A DNA stretch of 64,000 nucleotides, taken from the NCBI GenBank assembly GCA_964493505.1, contig CAZBNP010000001.1, forward strand, positions 124,001 to 188,000, in the 5' to 3' direction. The DNA comes from Chryseosolibacter sp964493505 (GTDB lineage: Bacteria > Bacteroidota > Bacteroidia > Cytophagales > Cyclobacteriaceae). The translations under genes and the position numbers were made by a program. A model generated the notes under the pieces. It worked only from the letters and a program-made list of their open reading frames with translations, ran no database searches and had not been told where the DNA came from. Each line of letters starts with the position of its first letter. Position 1 is the stretch's first letter. Positions 15,752 to 24,338 of this stretch are shown in pieces.

Positions 15752-17042
15752 CCTCCGCGTAATCCAGCGTAAGTTGTAACAATGCTTTCACACCTGTAAG
15801 CATTGCGCTTTCATCGACTATAAAATCGGGGGTGTGATGGGAGGGGGCATCTGCCGCCGTGATGTGAGGAGGGCGGGCACCGAGAAAGAAGAAGAGCCCG
15901 GGTACCTTCTCCTGAAAGAAAGAAAAATCCTCCGCGCCGGTATGGGGTGCAATCACGACCACGTTCTGCTCGCCCGCCGCCTTCTTCAACGACGGTACCA
16001 TCTTTTCGGTGAGTTCAGCATCGTTGAACGTGACGGGGTAGCGCGCACTGTACGGGATTATAACATCAACGGTAGCGCCATGCGCCTCCGCTGTTTTTGT
16101 AGCGATCTGTCTTACCCGGCTGATAAGCAACTTTTCATCTTCCGTACTCAGCGCACGCAGTGTTCCCCACATCTCCACTTCCTCGGGAATTATATTCGAG
16201 CGTACACCCCCGTGAATGGATCCGATCGTGACGACACCGGCATTCTGGGTAACGTCGAGGTTCCTGCTTATTATTGTCTGCAGGTTGTTAATGATCTGAG
16301 CAGACACAACGATAGGGTCGATCGATGCCCAGGGGGCCGCACCATGAGCCTGACGCCCCTTCACAATGATCTTCATGTCGTTCACACTTGCCATCAAACC
16401 ACCCGGACGGTAGTTGATCACTCCAAGGTCAGTTTCAGCGCTTATGTGCAATCCGAAAATTACGTTCACCTTCGGGTTGTCAAGCACTCCTTCCCTGACC
16501 ATAAGCTCCGCGCCTCCTTCTTCACCCTTCGGCGCTCCTTCCTCCGCCGGCTGAAAAATAAACTTCACAGTTCCTTTAATGTCCTTTTTCATCGATGCCA
16601 GAATCTCCGCCACTCCCATCAGGATGGCCATGTGCGTATCATGTCCGCACGCATGCATGACACCGACTTCCTGATCGTTAAAAGTTGTTTTAACCTTCGA
16701 AGCAAATGGCAGACTGTTTCGCTCCGTCACCGGCAATGCGTCCATATCCGCCCTCAGCGCTATGACTGGCCCGGGCTTTCCTCCTTTGAGCACTCCCACG
16801 ACACCGGTGTGCGCTACACCCGTCTCTATCTCTATTCCCAGGCTGGTAAGGTGCGCCGCAATCCTTTCAGCAGTCTTGAACTCCCTGTTTGAAAGCTCTG
16901 GATTCTCGTGAAAGTGCCGGCGCCACTCAATGACTTTCGGCTCTATCGCTTTGGCGAGTTGTTCTATTCTGGATTGCGCCAGGGCTGCCTCTGACAGAAA
17001 GAGCGTTGACAGAACGGCGAAAAGGAGAATGGCAGATCTCAT
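15726..17042 (-). CDS. Secreted M20 family amidohydrolase (N-acyl-L-amino acid hydrolase type)
   Basis: 438 residues with a signal peptide (MRSAILLFAVLSTLFLSEAALAQ). Metal-site motifs of the M20D amidohydrolases are visible: WRRHFHENPELS, HACGHDTHMA, QPAEEG and, near the C-terminus, HTGAEDFSFF. These enzymes hydrolyse N-acylated amino acids or peptides (hippurate, IAA-amino acid or aminoacyl conjugates) with two metal ions. Export suggests action in the periplasm on peptide-derived nutrients. The substrate is not resolved. Confidence 0.92.
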   Translation of the reverse strand: MRSAILLFAVLSTLFLSEAALAQSRIEQLAKAIEPKVIEWRRHFHENPELSNREFKTAERIAAHLTSLGIEIETGVAHTGVVGVLKGGKPGPVIALRADMDALPVTERNSLPFASKVKTTFNDQEVGVMHACGHDTHMAILMGVAEILASMKKDIKGTVKFIFQPAEEGAPKGEEGGAELMVREGVLDNPKVNVIFGLHISAETDLGVINYRPGGLMASVNDMKIIVKGRQAHGAAPWASIDPIVVSAQIINNLQTIISRNLDVTQNAGVVTIGSIHGGVRSNIIPEEVEMWGTLRALSTEDEKLLISRVRQIATKTAEAHGATVDVIIPYSARYPVTFNDAELTEKMVPSLKKAAGEQNVVVIAPHTGAEDFSFFQEKVPGLFFFLGARPPHITAADAPSHHTPDFIVDESAMLTGVKALLQLTLDYAEATGNMRTR

Positions 17043-17146
17043 TAGAAGTGGTGTTAGGGTTTTCCGTGGTCCGGTTGAGACTCAAGATAGTTAAAGTTAA
17101 ACATTCTTCCAGCCTGGGGCGGAGAACGCATTTTGGGGGATTTCAC

Positions 17147-17154
17147 TACTTTTG
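17147..17154 (+). promoter_or_regulatory. Candidate -7 element for the 17236 gene
   Basis: TACTTTTG fits TAnnTTTG exactly, about 80 bases before the ATG of the secreted protein gene. No TTTG was found at -33. Confidence 0.3.
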
Positions 17155-17235
17155 TTTTCACCCCAGATTGGTTGAAACAAATCGTTTGATGTGCGCCACA
17201 AAATAGATTCCGCTACCACTTCGTTTGAATACAGA

Positions 17236-18228
17236 ATGAACCGTCTCAAGACTGTACTGATATTGATGATTGTGACGACGTCAGCGTCCTGGGCGCAACT
17301 TCCGGTCGGCGAAGAGGCGTTGCTGGCCCGGCTTACGCCCGGCGCTGTAATTCCGGAAAAACTGCTCAGCACCCGGTCAGTGGTCTTCTATTCTTACGAC
17401 ATGCCCGGGAAGGATCTCAAAAAGGCCCAGGAGTACTTCCAGCGCTCGGGGATTGACGCCGTCCTCTACATTGAAAGCGACTACCTGGCGGCTGGCCGCG
17501 ACCCTTCCGTAGCCCTGGCGCAGTACCTCAACGCGAGAGAGATCGGCCACATCATTCTACTTCAGAAAACCGACGGATACAGCATTTTCATTGCCGCCTA
17601 CAACAATATGGCTACATTCTTCAACCAGGGACAGGGCGCGTGGTATCACAAGGACCAAAAGCTCGAAGCCTTGTTACAGTATCTGTTCAGATCCGCCAAT
17701 AGTGCTCCCGTTGTACGTGAAAATATGCTTATTAACGAGTATCCCGAACGGTCGATGCCAGTGAATATTTTCAAGGGAAGAAGAGGTGATTTTTTTGCCA
17801 TAGACCTCAAAGTGGATCCGCTTGGTGTTCCGAGGTTCGGCGACGAGGCAGCCGACAGGGAGCTGGAGGAGATCATGACAACCTATCCGTTCAAATACAA
17901 GCTAACCGATGCCGCTCTCTCAGAGGCCCAGATCAGAGCCGATGGTTCATTCTATGTGCTGCGCTACGTCTATATGCGGAACGAGGCTGCCCAAACCCTG
18001 CTCGGGTACGATACCGGCAAATCGCTGAATGTATCGACAAGGTACCCCGATGACAACAAGCCGCAATTGAAAAGCATCCCGGCAGACGCCATGGTCTACA
18101 AGTTCTATTTCAAACATATCGACTCCGGCAATATCTTTCTCGGGACAAAATGGGATGCCGATGAGACCTGGCAACAGGCATTGATCAACCAACTGAAAGC
18201 ATTCAAAGCGGAGCTCAAGATAAACTGA
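17236..18228 (+). CDS. Secreted protein of unknown function
   Basis: About 330 residues from the ATG at 17236, which starts a signal peptide (MNRLKTVLILMIVTTSASWAQ). The open frame reaches 17191 but the added residues carry no signal. No domain recognised. The middle has SVVFYSYDMPGKDLKKAQEYFQ and alternating strand-like segments (IGHIILLQKTDGYSIFIAAYNN); the end contains a basic-acidic repeat-free globular region. Likely periplasmic. It is convergent with the secreted paralog pair at 18252-19657. Confidence 0.75.
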   Translation: MNRLKTVLILMIVTTSASWAQLPVGEEALLARLTPGAVIPEKLLSTRSVVFYSYDMPGKDLKKAQEYFQRSGIDAVLYIESDYLAAGRDPSVALAQYLNAREIGHIILLQKTDGYSIFIAAYNNMATFFNQGQGAWYHKDQKLEALLQYLFRSANSAPVVRENMLINEYPERSMPVNIFKGRRGDFFAIDLKVDPLGVPRFGDEAADRELEEIMTTYPFKYKLTDAALSEAQIRADGSFYVLRYVYMRNEAAQTLLGYDTGKSLNVSTRYPDDNKPQLKSIPADAMVYKFYFKHIDSGNIFLGTKWDADETWQQALINQLKAFKAELKIN

Positions 18229-18251
18229 GCCCTGCTTTTTCTCCAGCTGTC

Positions 18252-18848
18252 CTACTGAACCTTTTTTGCGATCTGCGACAGCGGAATGGTGTTGGCCATC
18301 CTGGTCACTTCGTCTTCCGTTGTATTGGGCGCATTGATTGTCAGCAACGTCGATCCTACGGGGATCTGCAAAGTATAGTCCGTCTGCTTTGATGTTTCGT
18401 CCACCGACTTCTGAAGCATTCCCTTATAGCCATCAACTCTCACGATCTTCTGCGTTCCATCGCCGGAATTTCCTATAAACGGAATGGATAGGATCGCGTT
18501 TACCGACGCGATCAGGGGCGAGTTGCTCATGAGGTTAAGCTCGTATTTCTTTTCTCCCGCTCCGTAGTCGCGGTGTATCAGCACACCGGTAATTCCCGCG
18601 GTGACGGTGACGTTGTCATTGGCGGCGTTCATCGCAGCCGACCCCATCTTCACCGGCAGCATTTTCAGTATTTCGCGGCCGATTTCCATATCGAGATCAT
18701 TCAACATCTGTTGCATGGCAAACCTGGCTTCTTCAAGGTTGCCGCTCGCGTAGGAGCTTCTGGCAGACGCAATACTCTTGTTAAAATCCTGGGCGTAGCC
18801 CGCGCCGGCAGCGATCATTGCTATAGAAAGGATAGCTAGTTTCTTCAT
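18252..18848 (-). CDS. Secreted protein, paralog of the neighbouring 18860 gene
   Basis: 198 residues with a signal peptide (MKKLAILSIAMIAAGAGYAQ). The mature N-terminus has ARSSYASGNLEEARFAMQQM followed by MEIGREILKMLP; the next gene has the equivalent SYKAGSYGDARYAVQQA and MEIGAKVLKSMP. Both then carry a strand-rich domain with GITG/GWVGLTIxREYxxGxK and end with an alpha helix containing ANTIPL / ANAFDI. This shows an ancient tandem duplication. The helical TPR-like start suggests protein binding; the function is unknown. It lies 11 bases after its paralog and is surely cotranscribed. Confidence 0.8.
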   Translation of the reverse strand: MKKLAILSIAMIAAGAGYAQDFNKSIASARSSYASGNLEEARFAMQQMLNDLDMEIGREILKMLPVKMGSAAMNAANDNVTVTAGITGVLIHRDYGAGEKKYELNLMSNSPLIASVNAILSIPFIGNSGDGTQKIVRVDGYKGMLQKSVDETSKQTDYTLQIPVGSTLLTINAPNTTEDEVTRMANTIPLSQIAKKVQ

Positions 18849-18859
18849 AAGGCCTTTGT

Positions 18860-19657
18860 TTATTTCTCCCCTAACATATTTTTGATTCCGGCGATGTCGA
18901 ATGCGTTGGCCGCGGCCATCATGTCTTGTTCGCTGGTGAAATTCACTCCTTCGAAGAGCATCAACGATGTTTGTCCGAGCGGCACCGAGAGCTTGTAGCC
19001 GGAGCTTTCGTCGTATTCAATGATTGCCCTATGGTCTTGCAGCTTGGTTTGCTTCCAGTTCTGTTCGCCGTTGGTGGTCTGCGAATAGCCTCCGCTTGCC
19101 ATGAACATACTGACCGCGGCCATCATCGCGGAATTATTAGCTATTGTAGTGGTTAACTGTTTGTCTCCTTTCCTGTACTCGCGTTGAATGGTAAGTCCTA
19201 CCCAGCCGTAACCGGAGCTGGTAACCTGGTCGGATTCTGCTACTTTATCCAGTCCGCTTACCGTTCCCGGCATGCTCTTCAGTACTTTCGCGCCGATTTC
19301 CATTTCCACTCCGAGCATTGCCTGCTGCACGGCGTATCTCGCATCGCCGTAGCTTCCTGCTTTATAGGATGTTTCCGCATCCGCCAGGTTCCTATTGACG
19401 TCCGGAGGTGTAGTGGTCAGCCCCCCTCCCGTTGTGTTGGTCGGCCTGTTGCTTCCCGTACTATTTCCGCCTGATTCCCCGGAAGGATTGCCCGCATTCT
19501 CTTCTTCGATTCCGAGCTTTTCTTTTGCCTTCTTCTCCAGCGCCTTCGAGGCTGCCTCGTCGGCTTTCTGTTTCAATTTGTTCACAAAACCCTGCGCCTC
19601 TGCCTGGAATACGCAGGACGCTGCGAACAAGCACGCTAATAAAATTCTGCTTTTCAT
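18860..19657 (-). CDS. Secreted protein, paralog of the 18252 gene, with extended low-complexity linker
   Basis: About 265 residues from the ATG at 19657 (MKSRILLACLFAASCVFQAEAQ signal peptide; the longer frame to 19690 is unlikely). After the signal comes a Lys/Ala/Glu-rich helix (about 25-45), a Gly/Ser/Thr/Asn-rich linker of about 45 residues, then the domain shared with the 18252 gene. The first of a two-gene operon. Function unknown. Confidence 0.8.
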   Translation of the reverse strand: MKSRILLACLFAASCVFQAEAQGFVNKLKQKADEAASKALEKKAKEKLGIEEENAGNPSGESGGNSTGSNRPTNTTGGGLTTTPPDVNRNLADAETSYKAGSYGDARYAVQQAMLGVEMEIGAKVLKSMPGTVSGLDKVAESDQVTSSGYGWVGLTIQREYRKGDKQLTTTIANNSAMMAAVSMFMASGGYSQTTNGEQNWKQTKLQDHRAIIEYDESSGYKLSVPLGQTSLMLFEGVNFTSEQDMMAAANAFDIAGIKNMLGEK

Positions 19658-19795
19658 AAAGTGGGTATGAGTTAGGCTACTAAAGTACATATTCCCGTTC
19701 GCATTTTGAGAAATAATACTCCCAATACGTTAAGTACCCCCCATTGTTGGGTTTTAACCGCTTTCTCAAAAAGGACTATGGGAAAAGTTTAGCGA

Positions 19796-20524
19796 TCACG
19801 AAACGCTGAGCAGCGCTTTCACACGTGTATAGAATATCTTGGTTGTTCCCGAAACGCTGGAGTCTGTTCCGACGATCAACCACAGTTCGCCAATTGAGTT
19901 TGTCCGCGCGACATACCTTGAGTTGGCCATCGTATTGCTTCGGGTGATCAGGGAATAAGCTGTGCCGGTCCCGTCTTCCACGAGGTTGCCAAGGGTTACC
20001 ATATCTTCACCGGAAGAGTGCTCATTTCCCTTGTCGAGATTCATAACATATTGGTCACCGTCGATCACGCTTTTCGGCTCCCGGTGCGTGGCCCCGGCTT
20101 TCAGGTATACTGATCCTCCCTTCAGATGCTCTACTGACCGCAGGTCGGAAGTCAATTCCACGTTGAAGGTAACTGTATAGTCCGTGTTGGGCTTCAGGTT
20201 TTCTACTTTTCGTTTGATATACATGAAAAGGTCCTGATTCAGATTGTTGCCGGAGAGCATTATTGACCGCTTGCTCAGTTTTGATTCGATCGGTTCGGTA
20301 TAGGCAAACTCTAACTCAAAAGCGCTGGAATCTTCTTTATTGGCCGGAAAGTCGGCGAAACCTCCCGTCCATCCCTGTGGTCCTCCATCGAAAACGGACT
20401 CGATATTGAAATCGGAGTCAATCGTCATGATCAACAACTGGCCTGGATCTTCTTCGGACCTACAGCTGAAAGCCGTCAATAAAACTGTCAAAACCCACAA
20501 TCTCCCTGATTTCATAGTCTTCAT
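19796..20524 (-). CDS. Putative lipoprotein, carbohydrate-binding-like
   Basis: About 242 residues with a signal peptide and lipobox LTAFSC (MKTMKSGRLWVLTVLLTAFSC). The mature part reads as a beta-sandwich: PQGWTGGFADFPA, LMNG-type NNLNQDLFMYIKRKVE, and LKPNTDYTVTFNVEL, a pattern seen in jelly-roll carbohydrate-binding or fibronectin-like domains. Function unknown. ATG choices at 20524 and 20515 both leave an intact lipoprotein signal. Confidence 0.75.
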   Translation of the reverse strand: MKTMKSGRLWVLTVLLTAFSCRSEEDPGQLLIMTIDSDFNIESVFDGGPQGWTGGFADFPANKEDSSAFELEFAYTEPIESKLSKRSIMLSGNNLNQDLFMYIKRKVENLKPNTDYTVTFNVELTSDLRSVEHLKGGSVYLKAGATHREPKSVIDGDQYVMNLDKGNEHSSGEDMVTLGNLVEDGTGTAYSLITRSNTMANSRYVARTNSIGELWLIVGTDSSVSGTTKIFYTRVKALLSVS

Positions 20525-20635
20525 GCCTGTGAACAATAGACACCTGGCGATACGAAAAGGTTGGAAGATAGCAATCCGCCGCGGAAAACCCTTAAGGTTG
20601 GCTCAAAAAAGGTAACAAAACAGCGCTGTAGCCGT

Positions 20636-21178
20636 CTATTCGATGTTTTCCTCTATTTCATCCATTTTCGCGGAGCTGTATTTGCCGGAAGTGGCGTAGA
20701 CTATCTTACCCTGGGGATCGAGCACGAAAAAGTAGGGTATATCCTTTTTTTCAAAGTCCAGCGCATTTTTGTAGGTCTTTAGTTCACCCTTGTAAAACAG
20801 AACGTAGGGCAAAAGCTGGGGATCGATGTTTTTGGCCGCTTTTCGTTTCGCCGTTCCCGTGGCGGCGGCATTAACCCCCGTAAACATCGGAACGAAGTAA
20901 ACGTTGACGTCGTAGGTAAAACCAGCGAACAAACCATTCGTCTTCTGAATGAATTTCTGAAAGACCGGCTGAAACCAACTATTCAGCTCCGATTCCGACT
21001 TTTTTGAATATGCCATACCGACAAGAGTGTACTTCCCCATTGTGCTGGCCGGCAATTCAACTTTTTTGTCGTCAACAGTTTCGGCGGTGAGAGACGGAAA
21101 GTCTTTTCCGATCACCTGAGCAAATCCGGGCGTCAGTGAGAAACAAAGTAGCAGGAAGATACATATCGGGGTTTTCAT
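20636..21178 (-). CDS. Secreted thioredoxin-fold protein without CxxC
   Basis: 180 residues with a signal peptide (MKTPICIFLLLCFSLTPGFAQ). The sequence IGKDFPSLTAETVDDKKVELP, then TLVGMAYSKKSESELNSW, and later DIPYFFVLDPQGKIVYATSG follows the TlpA/AhpC order of strands and helices. The usual redox CxxC after the first strand is replaced by YSKKSES, so it cannot be a dithiol oxidoreductase. It may be a structural or chaperone relative. Envelope location inferred. Confidence 0.7.
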   Translation of the reverse strand: MKTPICIFLLLCFSLTPGFAQVIGKDFPSLTAETVDDKKVELPASTMGKYTLVGMAYSKKSESELNSWFQPVFQKFIQKTNGLFAGFTYDVNVYFVPMFTGVNAAATGTAKRKAAKNIDPQLLPYVLFYKGELKTYKNALDFEKKDIPYFFVLDPQGKIVYATSGKYSSAKMDEIEENIE

Positions 21179-21338
21179 AGAAGACTCGGTTGGTTGTTGT
21201 TTTAAATTAAAACTTCCTTCAAATAAACCCCGACCGTTTTCTTCGGGGAAGCCCAGTGATTCTTCAGACAGACATTGACGGCCTCAAAAGGAACACTCAT
21301 AAGTACTTTGCCATCATCTTTTGTAACCGTTTCGCCGC

Positions 21339-21938
21339 TTAGGATTCTGTGGTAACCCAATGGCTGATTTCTTCTAAGGATTTTCTTCGGCCGGGAGGAT
21401 AGCTTCGCGTCGGTACGCCCAGGTGAAAAAATCCGATCAATCGGTCGTCGTTGCTCAGTCCAAAGTAAGGTTTCGCCTCTTTGTAATAGGTTATCCCTCC
21501 GGTGCTCAGGTAGCAGCCCAATCCGAGGGCATTGGCCGTGAGATACATATTCTGCAACGCACAAAAGACCGCACCGGTTTCTTCAATCTCCGGAACGGAT
21601 TGCTTTTCATCGCGCATCATAAGTACTGCGATGATATGTGACGACAATAACGGAGTTGTGCTCAACTTTTGATAAGTCGTTTCCTGAAACCTTCCGGCTT
21701 TCTCCGCCACCGTCTTGTACAGTTCGGACTGAAACCGGGCAAGAGCCTTGATGCCGTCGCCCGCAAAGACTACAAATCTCCATGGTTCTGTCAGCTTGTG
21801 TGTCGGCGCCCAGCGAGCGCTCTCAAGAATTTTCGCTACAAGTTCATCGTTAATCTTTTCACCAGTATAGTCTTTTGGAAAGACCGACCTCCTGCCGCTA
21901 ATAAGTTCATTCAATTGTTCAGGCTTTATATGCATCAT
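21339..21938 (-). CDS. Nitroreductase family protein
   Basis: 199 residues. The FMN-binding start ISGRRSVFPKDYTGEKI is followed by ILESARWAPTHKLTEPWRFVVF, GAVFCALQNMYLTANALGLG and the C-terminal GFFHLGVPTRSYPPGRRKS, the full order of the NfnB/oxidoreductase fold. These FMN-dependent homodimers reduce nitro compounds, quinones or flavins with NAD(P)H. The physiological substrate is unknown. It stands alone; the 160 bases downstream (21179-21338) hold only the tail of an overlapping frame that I do not accept as a gene. Confidence 0.9.
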   Translation of the reverse strand: MMHIKPEQLNELISGRRSVFPKDYTGEKINDELVAKILESARWAPTHKLTEPWRFVVFAGDGIKALARFQSELYKTVAEKAGRFQETTYQKLSTTPLLSSHIIAVLMMRDEKQSVPEIEETGAVFCALQNMYLTANALGLGCYLSTGGITYYKEAKPYFGLSNDDRLIGFFHLGVPTRSYPPGRRKSLEEISHWVTTES

Positions 21939-21982
21939 TAGTTTTTTACTCCTCCACTCAATCTTATTCTCATCCCGTCACC

Positions 21983-23104
21983 TTATCTCCCGCCAAACAG
22001 TGAACCGTCAATTCCAGGAATCACCCTCAAAGCATTCTTATAATAAATTTTCTTCAACACCTCATCAGGAAGGTCCATACCATACATGCGCCAGAAGGCG
22101 TGGTATCTTTTGTGGTAGGGGAAATAATCATCGTCGGTTTCGAGTACGCGGAAGTAGGTGGTATATTCCTCCGGTACCCAGCTATCCTTGCCAAACAATA
22201 CGCGGTCCTGATACTTAAGCATGAATGCGCGTGCGTAACGCGGCTGTCTTCCCAGTTCTGCGATCACTGCGCCAATTTCGGTGTACATATTGGGAAATTC
22301 ATCAAGCAGTTCTCCGAGTTTCTTCAAATCATTTCCATACCAGCCCAGGTGCGCGTTGATGAATTTAGTTTTCGGGTGCTTCCTGAAGATATTATGTTGC
22401 TCTGCGATGATCGTCTCCCACGATACCGGGTCGGTATCATGTCTGCGTCCAGGTCGGGTTTTAAGCTCGAGCCATCGCTCGTTATTTTCATCTACCGGTT
22501 GCCAGAACTGGCGCGGGTCAGCAGAGTGAATCAACACCGGAATACCCAGTTCTCCGCACTTGTCCCATACCGGTCCTATTCTCGGGTCATCTATGTGGAT
22601 GCGCCCGCCTTTGCTGTCGCGCGCCGACATACCCAGGTTCTTGTATATCTTCAGTCCGTTTGCGCCGAGCCTTACATCATCTTCAAGACCTTTCAGTGTC
22701 TTCGCCTGCCACTTAGGGTCATCGATGTCGGAGAAGTCGATATTCGTAAATACGACAAATCTCTTTTCGTTGTACTTTTTGACATTGCGAATGGCGCCAG
22801 CGAGATGTTCAGCACTTCCGCGTCCCCGTCCGCTGAGGTTTACCATCACCGCCATGTTCAGTTCATCCATCTGCTGAAGGAGATCGTTCAGGTTAGCGGT
22901 GGGCATATTGAACTGGTGATTGTGAACATCTATGAAAGGAAACTTGGCCCGCGCCAGTCGGTGTTCGGGAACTACCAGACTCGACGGGGGATCGTATTGT
23001 TCAAAGTCCATCCGTTCATCCGAGGGCTGCGTCTGTGCAAATGACAGAAAGGGAACGATCAATGCGCAGGCAAGAATAGAGAAGCAGGAAATACCCATAG
23101 CCAA
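21983..23104 (-). CDS. Secreted amidohydrolase-superfamily metal-dependent hydrolase
   Basis: 373 residues with a signal peptide. The TIM-barrel metal motifs of the Amidohydro_2 (ACMSD-like) group are present: FIDVHNHQF (HxH) at the N-terminus, VLIHSADP and FINAHLGWYGND with single His residues, and LFGKDSW with the late Asp. Members decarboxylate or hydrolyse small aromatic or lactone substrates, and which one cannot be told. An insert around QPVDENNERWLELKTRPGRR is unusual in length. The exported form is common in Bacteroidota. It is divergent from the TPR gene at 23232. Confidence 0.88.
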   Translation of the reverse strand: MAMGISCFSILACALIVPFLSFAQTQPSDERMDFEQYDPPSSLVVPEHRLARAKFPFIDVHNHQFNMPTANLNDLLQQMDELNMAVMVNLSGRGRGSAEHLAGAIRNVKKYNEKRFVVFTNIDFSDIDDPKWQAKTLKGLEDDVRLGANGLKIYKNLGMSARDSKGGRIHIDDPRIGPVWDKCGELGIPVLIHSADPRQFWQPVDENNERWLELKTRPGRRHDTDPVSWETIIAEQHNIFRKHPKTKFINAHLGWYGNDLKKLGELLDEFPNMYTEIGAVIAELGRQPRYARAFMLKYQDRVLFGKDSWVPEEYTTYFRVLETDDDYFPYHKRYHAFWRMYGMDLPDEVLKKIYYKNALRVIPGIDGSLFGGR

Positions 23105-23231
23105 AATTTTTTACAAGATACAGGATATGCAATAGCTCCAACAAAGGATTTTCTTTTTCGTAGAAACGATTTATCGTGAACGGCGACGGCATTCCATCCT
23201 AAATCCGTAAATTGCTATTTGAAACAGCACC

Positions 23232-24338
23232 ATGCGAACGTTATCTCTGACAATACTTTTCCTGCTGCCCGCCTTTTTGGCCACCGCTCAGGATAAGATC
23301 GGGTCCGCTCGAAAAAAGCTGGAAGCGGGGAGCTTCCAGCAGGCAAAGGATGACCTCACCGGCATCCTCGGCACCGAACCCAGAAACAAAGAAGCGCTGA
23401 ACCTACGGGGCGAAGCACGCGCCGGCCTCGAAGATTACTACGGTGCCATCAGCGACTTCACGTTTGCCCTGGAGATCGATTCCACATACGCTATTGCGCT
23501 AAACAACCGCGGACTCGCCAAAATGAATCTTGGCGATGATGAAGCGGCGATCGATGATTTCGACGATGCCATTCGTTTCGACCGGCAGTTCGCAGATGCC
23601 TATACTAACCGCGGGTTGGCAAAATACAATATCGAAGACCTGCAGGGCGCGTACTTCGATTTTTCTAAAGCCCTCGAACTCGGTCCTGCCGATGTGGACA
23701 AATACTTCAACCGCGGCGTTGTCAAGGCTGAGCTGGGCGAGTTTGTCAGTGCTATTGACGACTACTCCAAAGCGATATCTCTCGACAAATCCGATCCTAC
23801 GCTATTGAACTACCGCGGTATTGCTCATTACAGCCTCGGAAATATAGCTGAAGCCATCGCTGACTACGACGAGGCCATAAAAATGAACTCCGACGACCCT
23901 GTGGTGTTTGAAAACCGCGCACTTGCGAAGGGTGCTCTCGAAGATTACAAGGGTGCTCTCGACGACTACAACCGGGCTATAACCCTTAACCCGGACGAAC
24001 CTGAAACATACTATCTTCGCGGTATCACGCATTACTATCTCGAAGACCACGACAACGCTATCAGCGACTTTACGAAAGCTATCGAGCGCGATGATTCAAA
24101 CCCGATATACTTCGACAACCGCGCGCTGAGCAAATCCGCTAATGAAGACTACACCGGGGCGATCGAAGATTTCACCAAATCGATCGAACTGTACCCTAAC
24201 GATCCTGAAACCTATTACCAGCGTGCGCTTGTCAAAATAAGTATGAACAACAAGTACGATGCCTGTCTGGATCTCAAACGCGCCGAGGAACTTGGTTCCG
24301 GGGAAGCGAAAGACGACATTAAGAAACACTGTAAATGA
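23232..24338 (+). CDS. Secreted TPR repeat protein
   Basis: 368 residues: a signal peptide (MRTLSLTILFLLPAFLATAQ), then about ten consecutive TPRs of 34 residues covering nearly the whole protein (repeated pattern YxxRGxxxxxLxxxxxAIxDFxxAI). The units are near-identical in spacing, forming a superhelical peptide-binding groove in the periplasm. The last codons overlap the ATG of the following lipid kinase gene (ATGA), so the two are translationally coupled; a functional link is possible but not shown. Confidence 0.9.
   Translation: MRTLSLTILFLLPAFLATAQDKIGSARKKLEAGSFQQAKDDLTGILGTEPRNKEALNLRGEARAGLEDYYGAISDFTFALEIDSTYAIALNNRGLAKMNLGDDEAAIDDFDDAIRFDRQFADAYTNRGLAKYNIEDLQGAYFDFSKALELGPADVDKYFNRGVVKAELGEFVSAIDDYSKAISLDKSDPTLLNYRGIAHYSLGNIAEAIADYDEAIKMNSDDPVVFENRALAKGALEDYKGALDDYNRAITLNPDEPETYYLRGITHYYLEDHDNAISDFTKAIERDDSNPIYFDNRALSKSANEDYTGAIEDFTKSIELYPNDPETYYQRALVKISMNNKYDACLDLKRAEELGSGEAKDDIKKHCK

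Noticed and set aside
15834..16892. Long plus-strand frame (352 codons)
   Set aside because: Entirely antisense to the M20 amidohydrolase, with no family features; a shadow of its codon bias.
21202..21564. 120-codon minus-strand frame ending in KTVGVYLKEVLI
   Set aside because: Most of it overlaps the nitroreductase in another frame; the free tail (21202-21338) reads almost protein-like, but has no start and no known family. Worth a similarity search, not a gene call.
22100..23044. Long plus-strand frame (314 codons)
   Set aside because: Antisense to the metal-dependent hydrolase gene; no recognisable motif.
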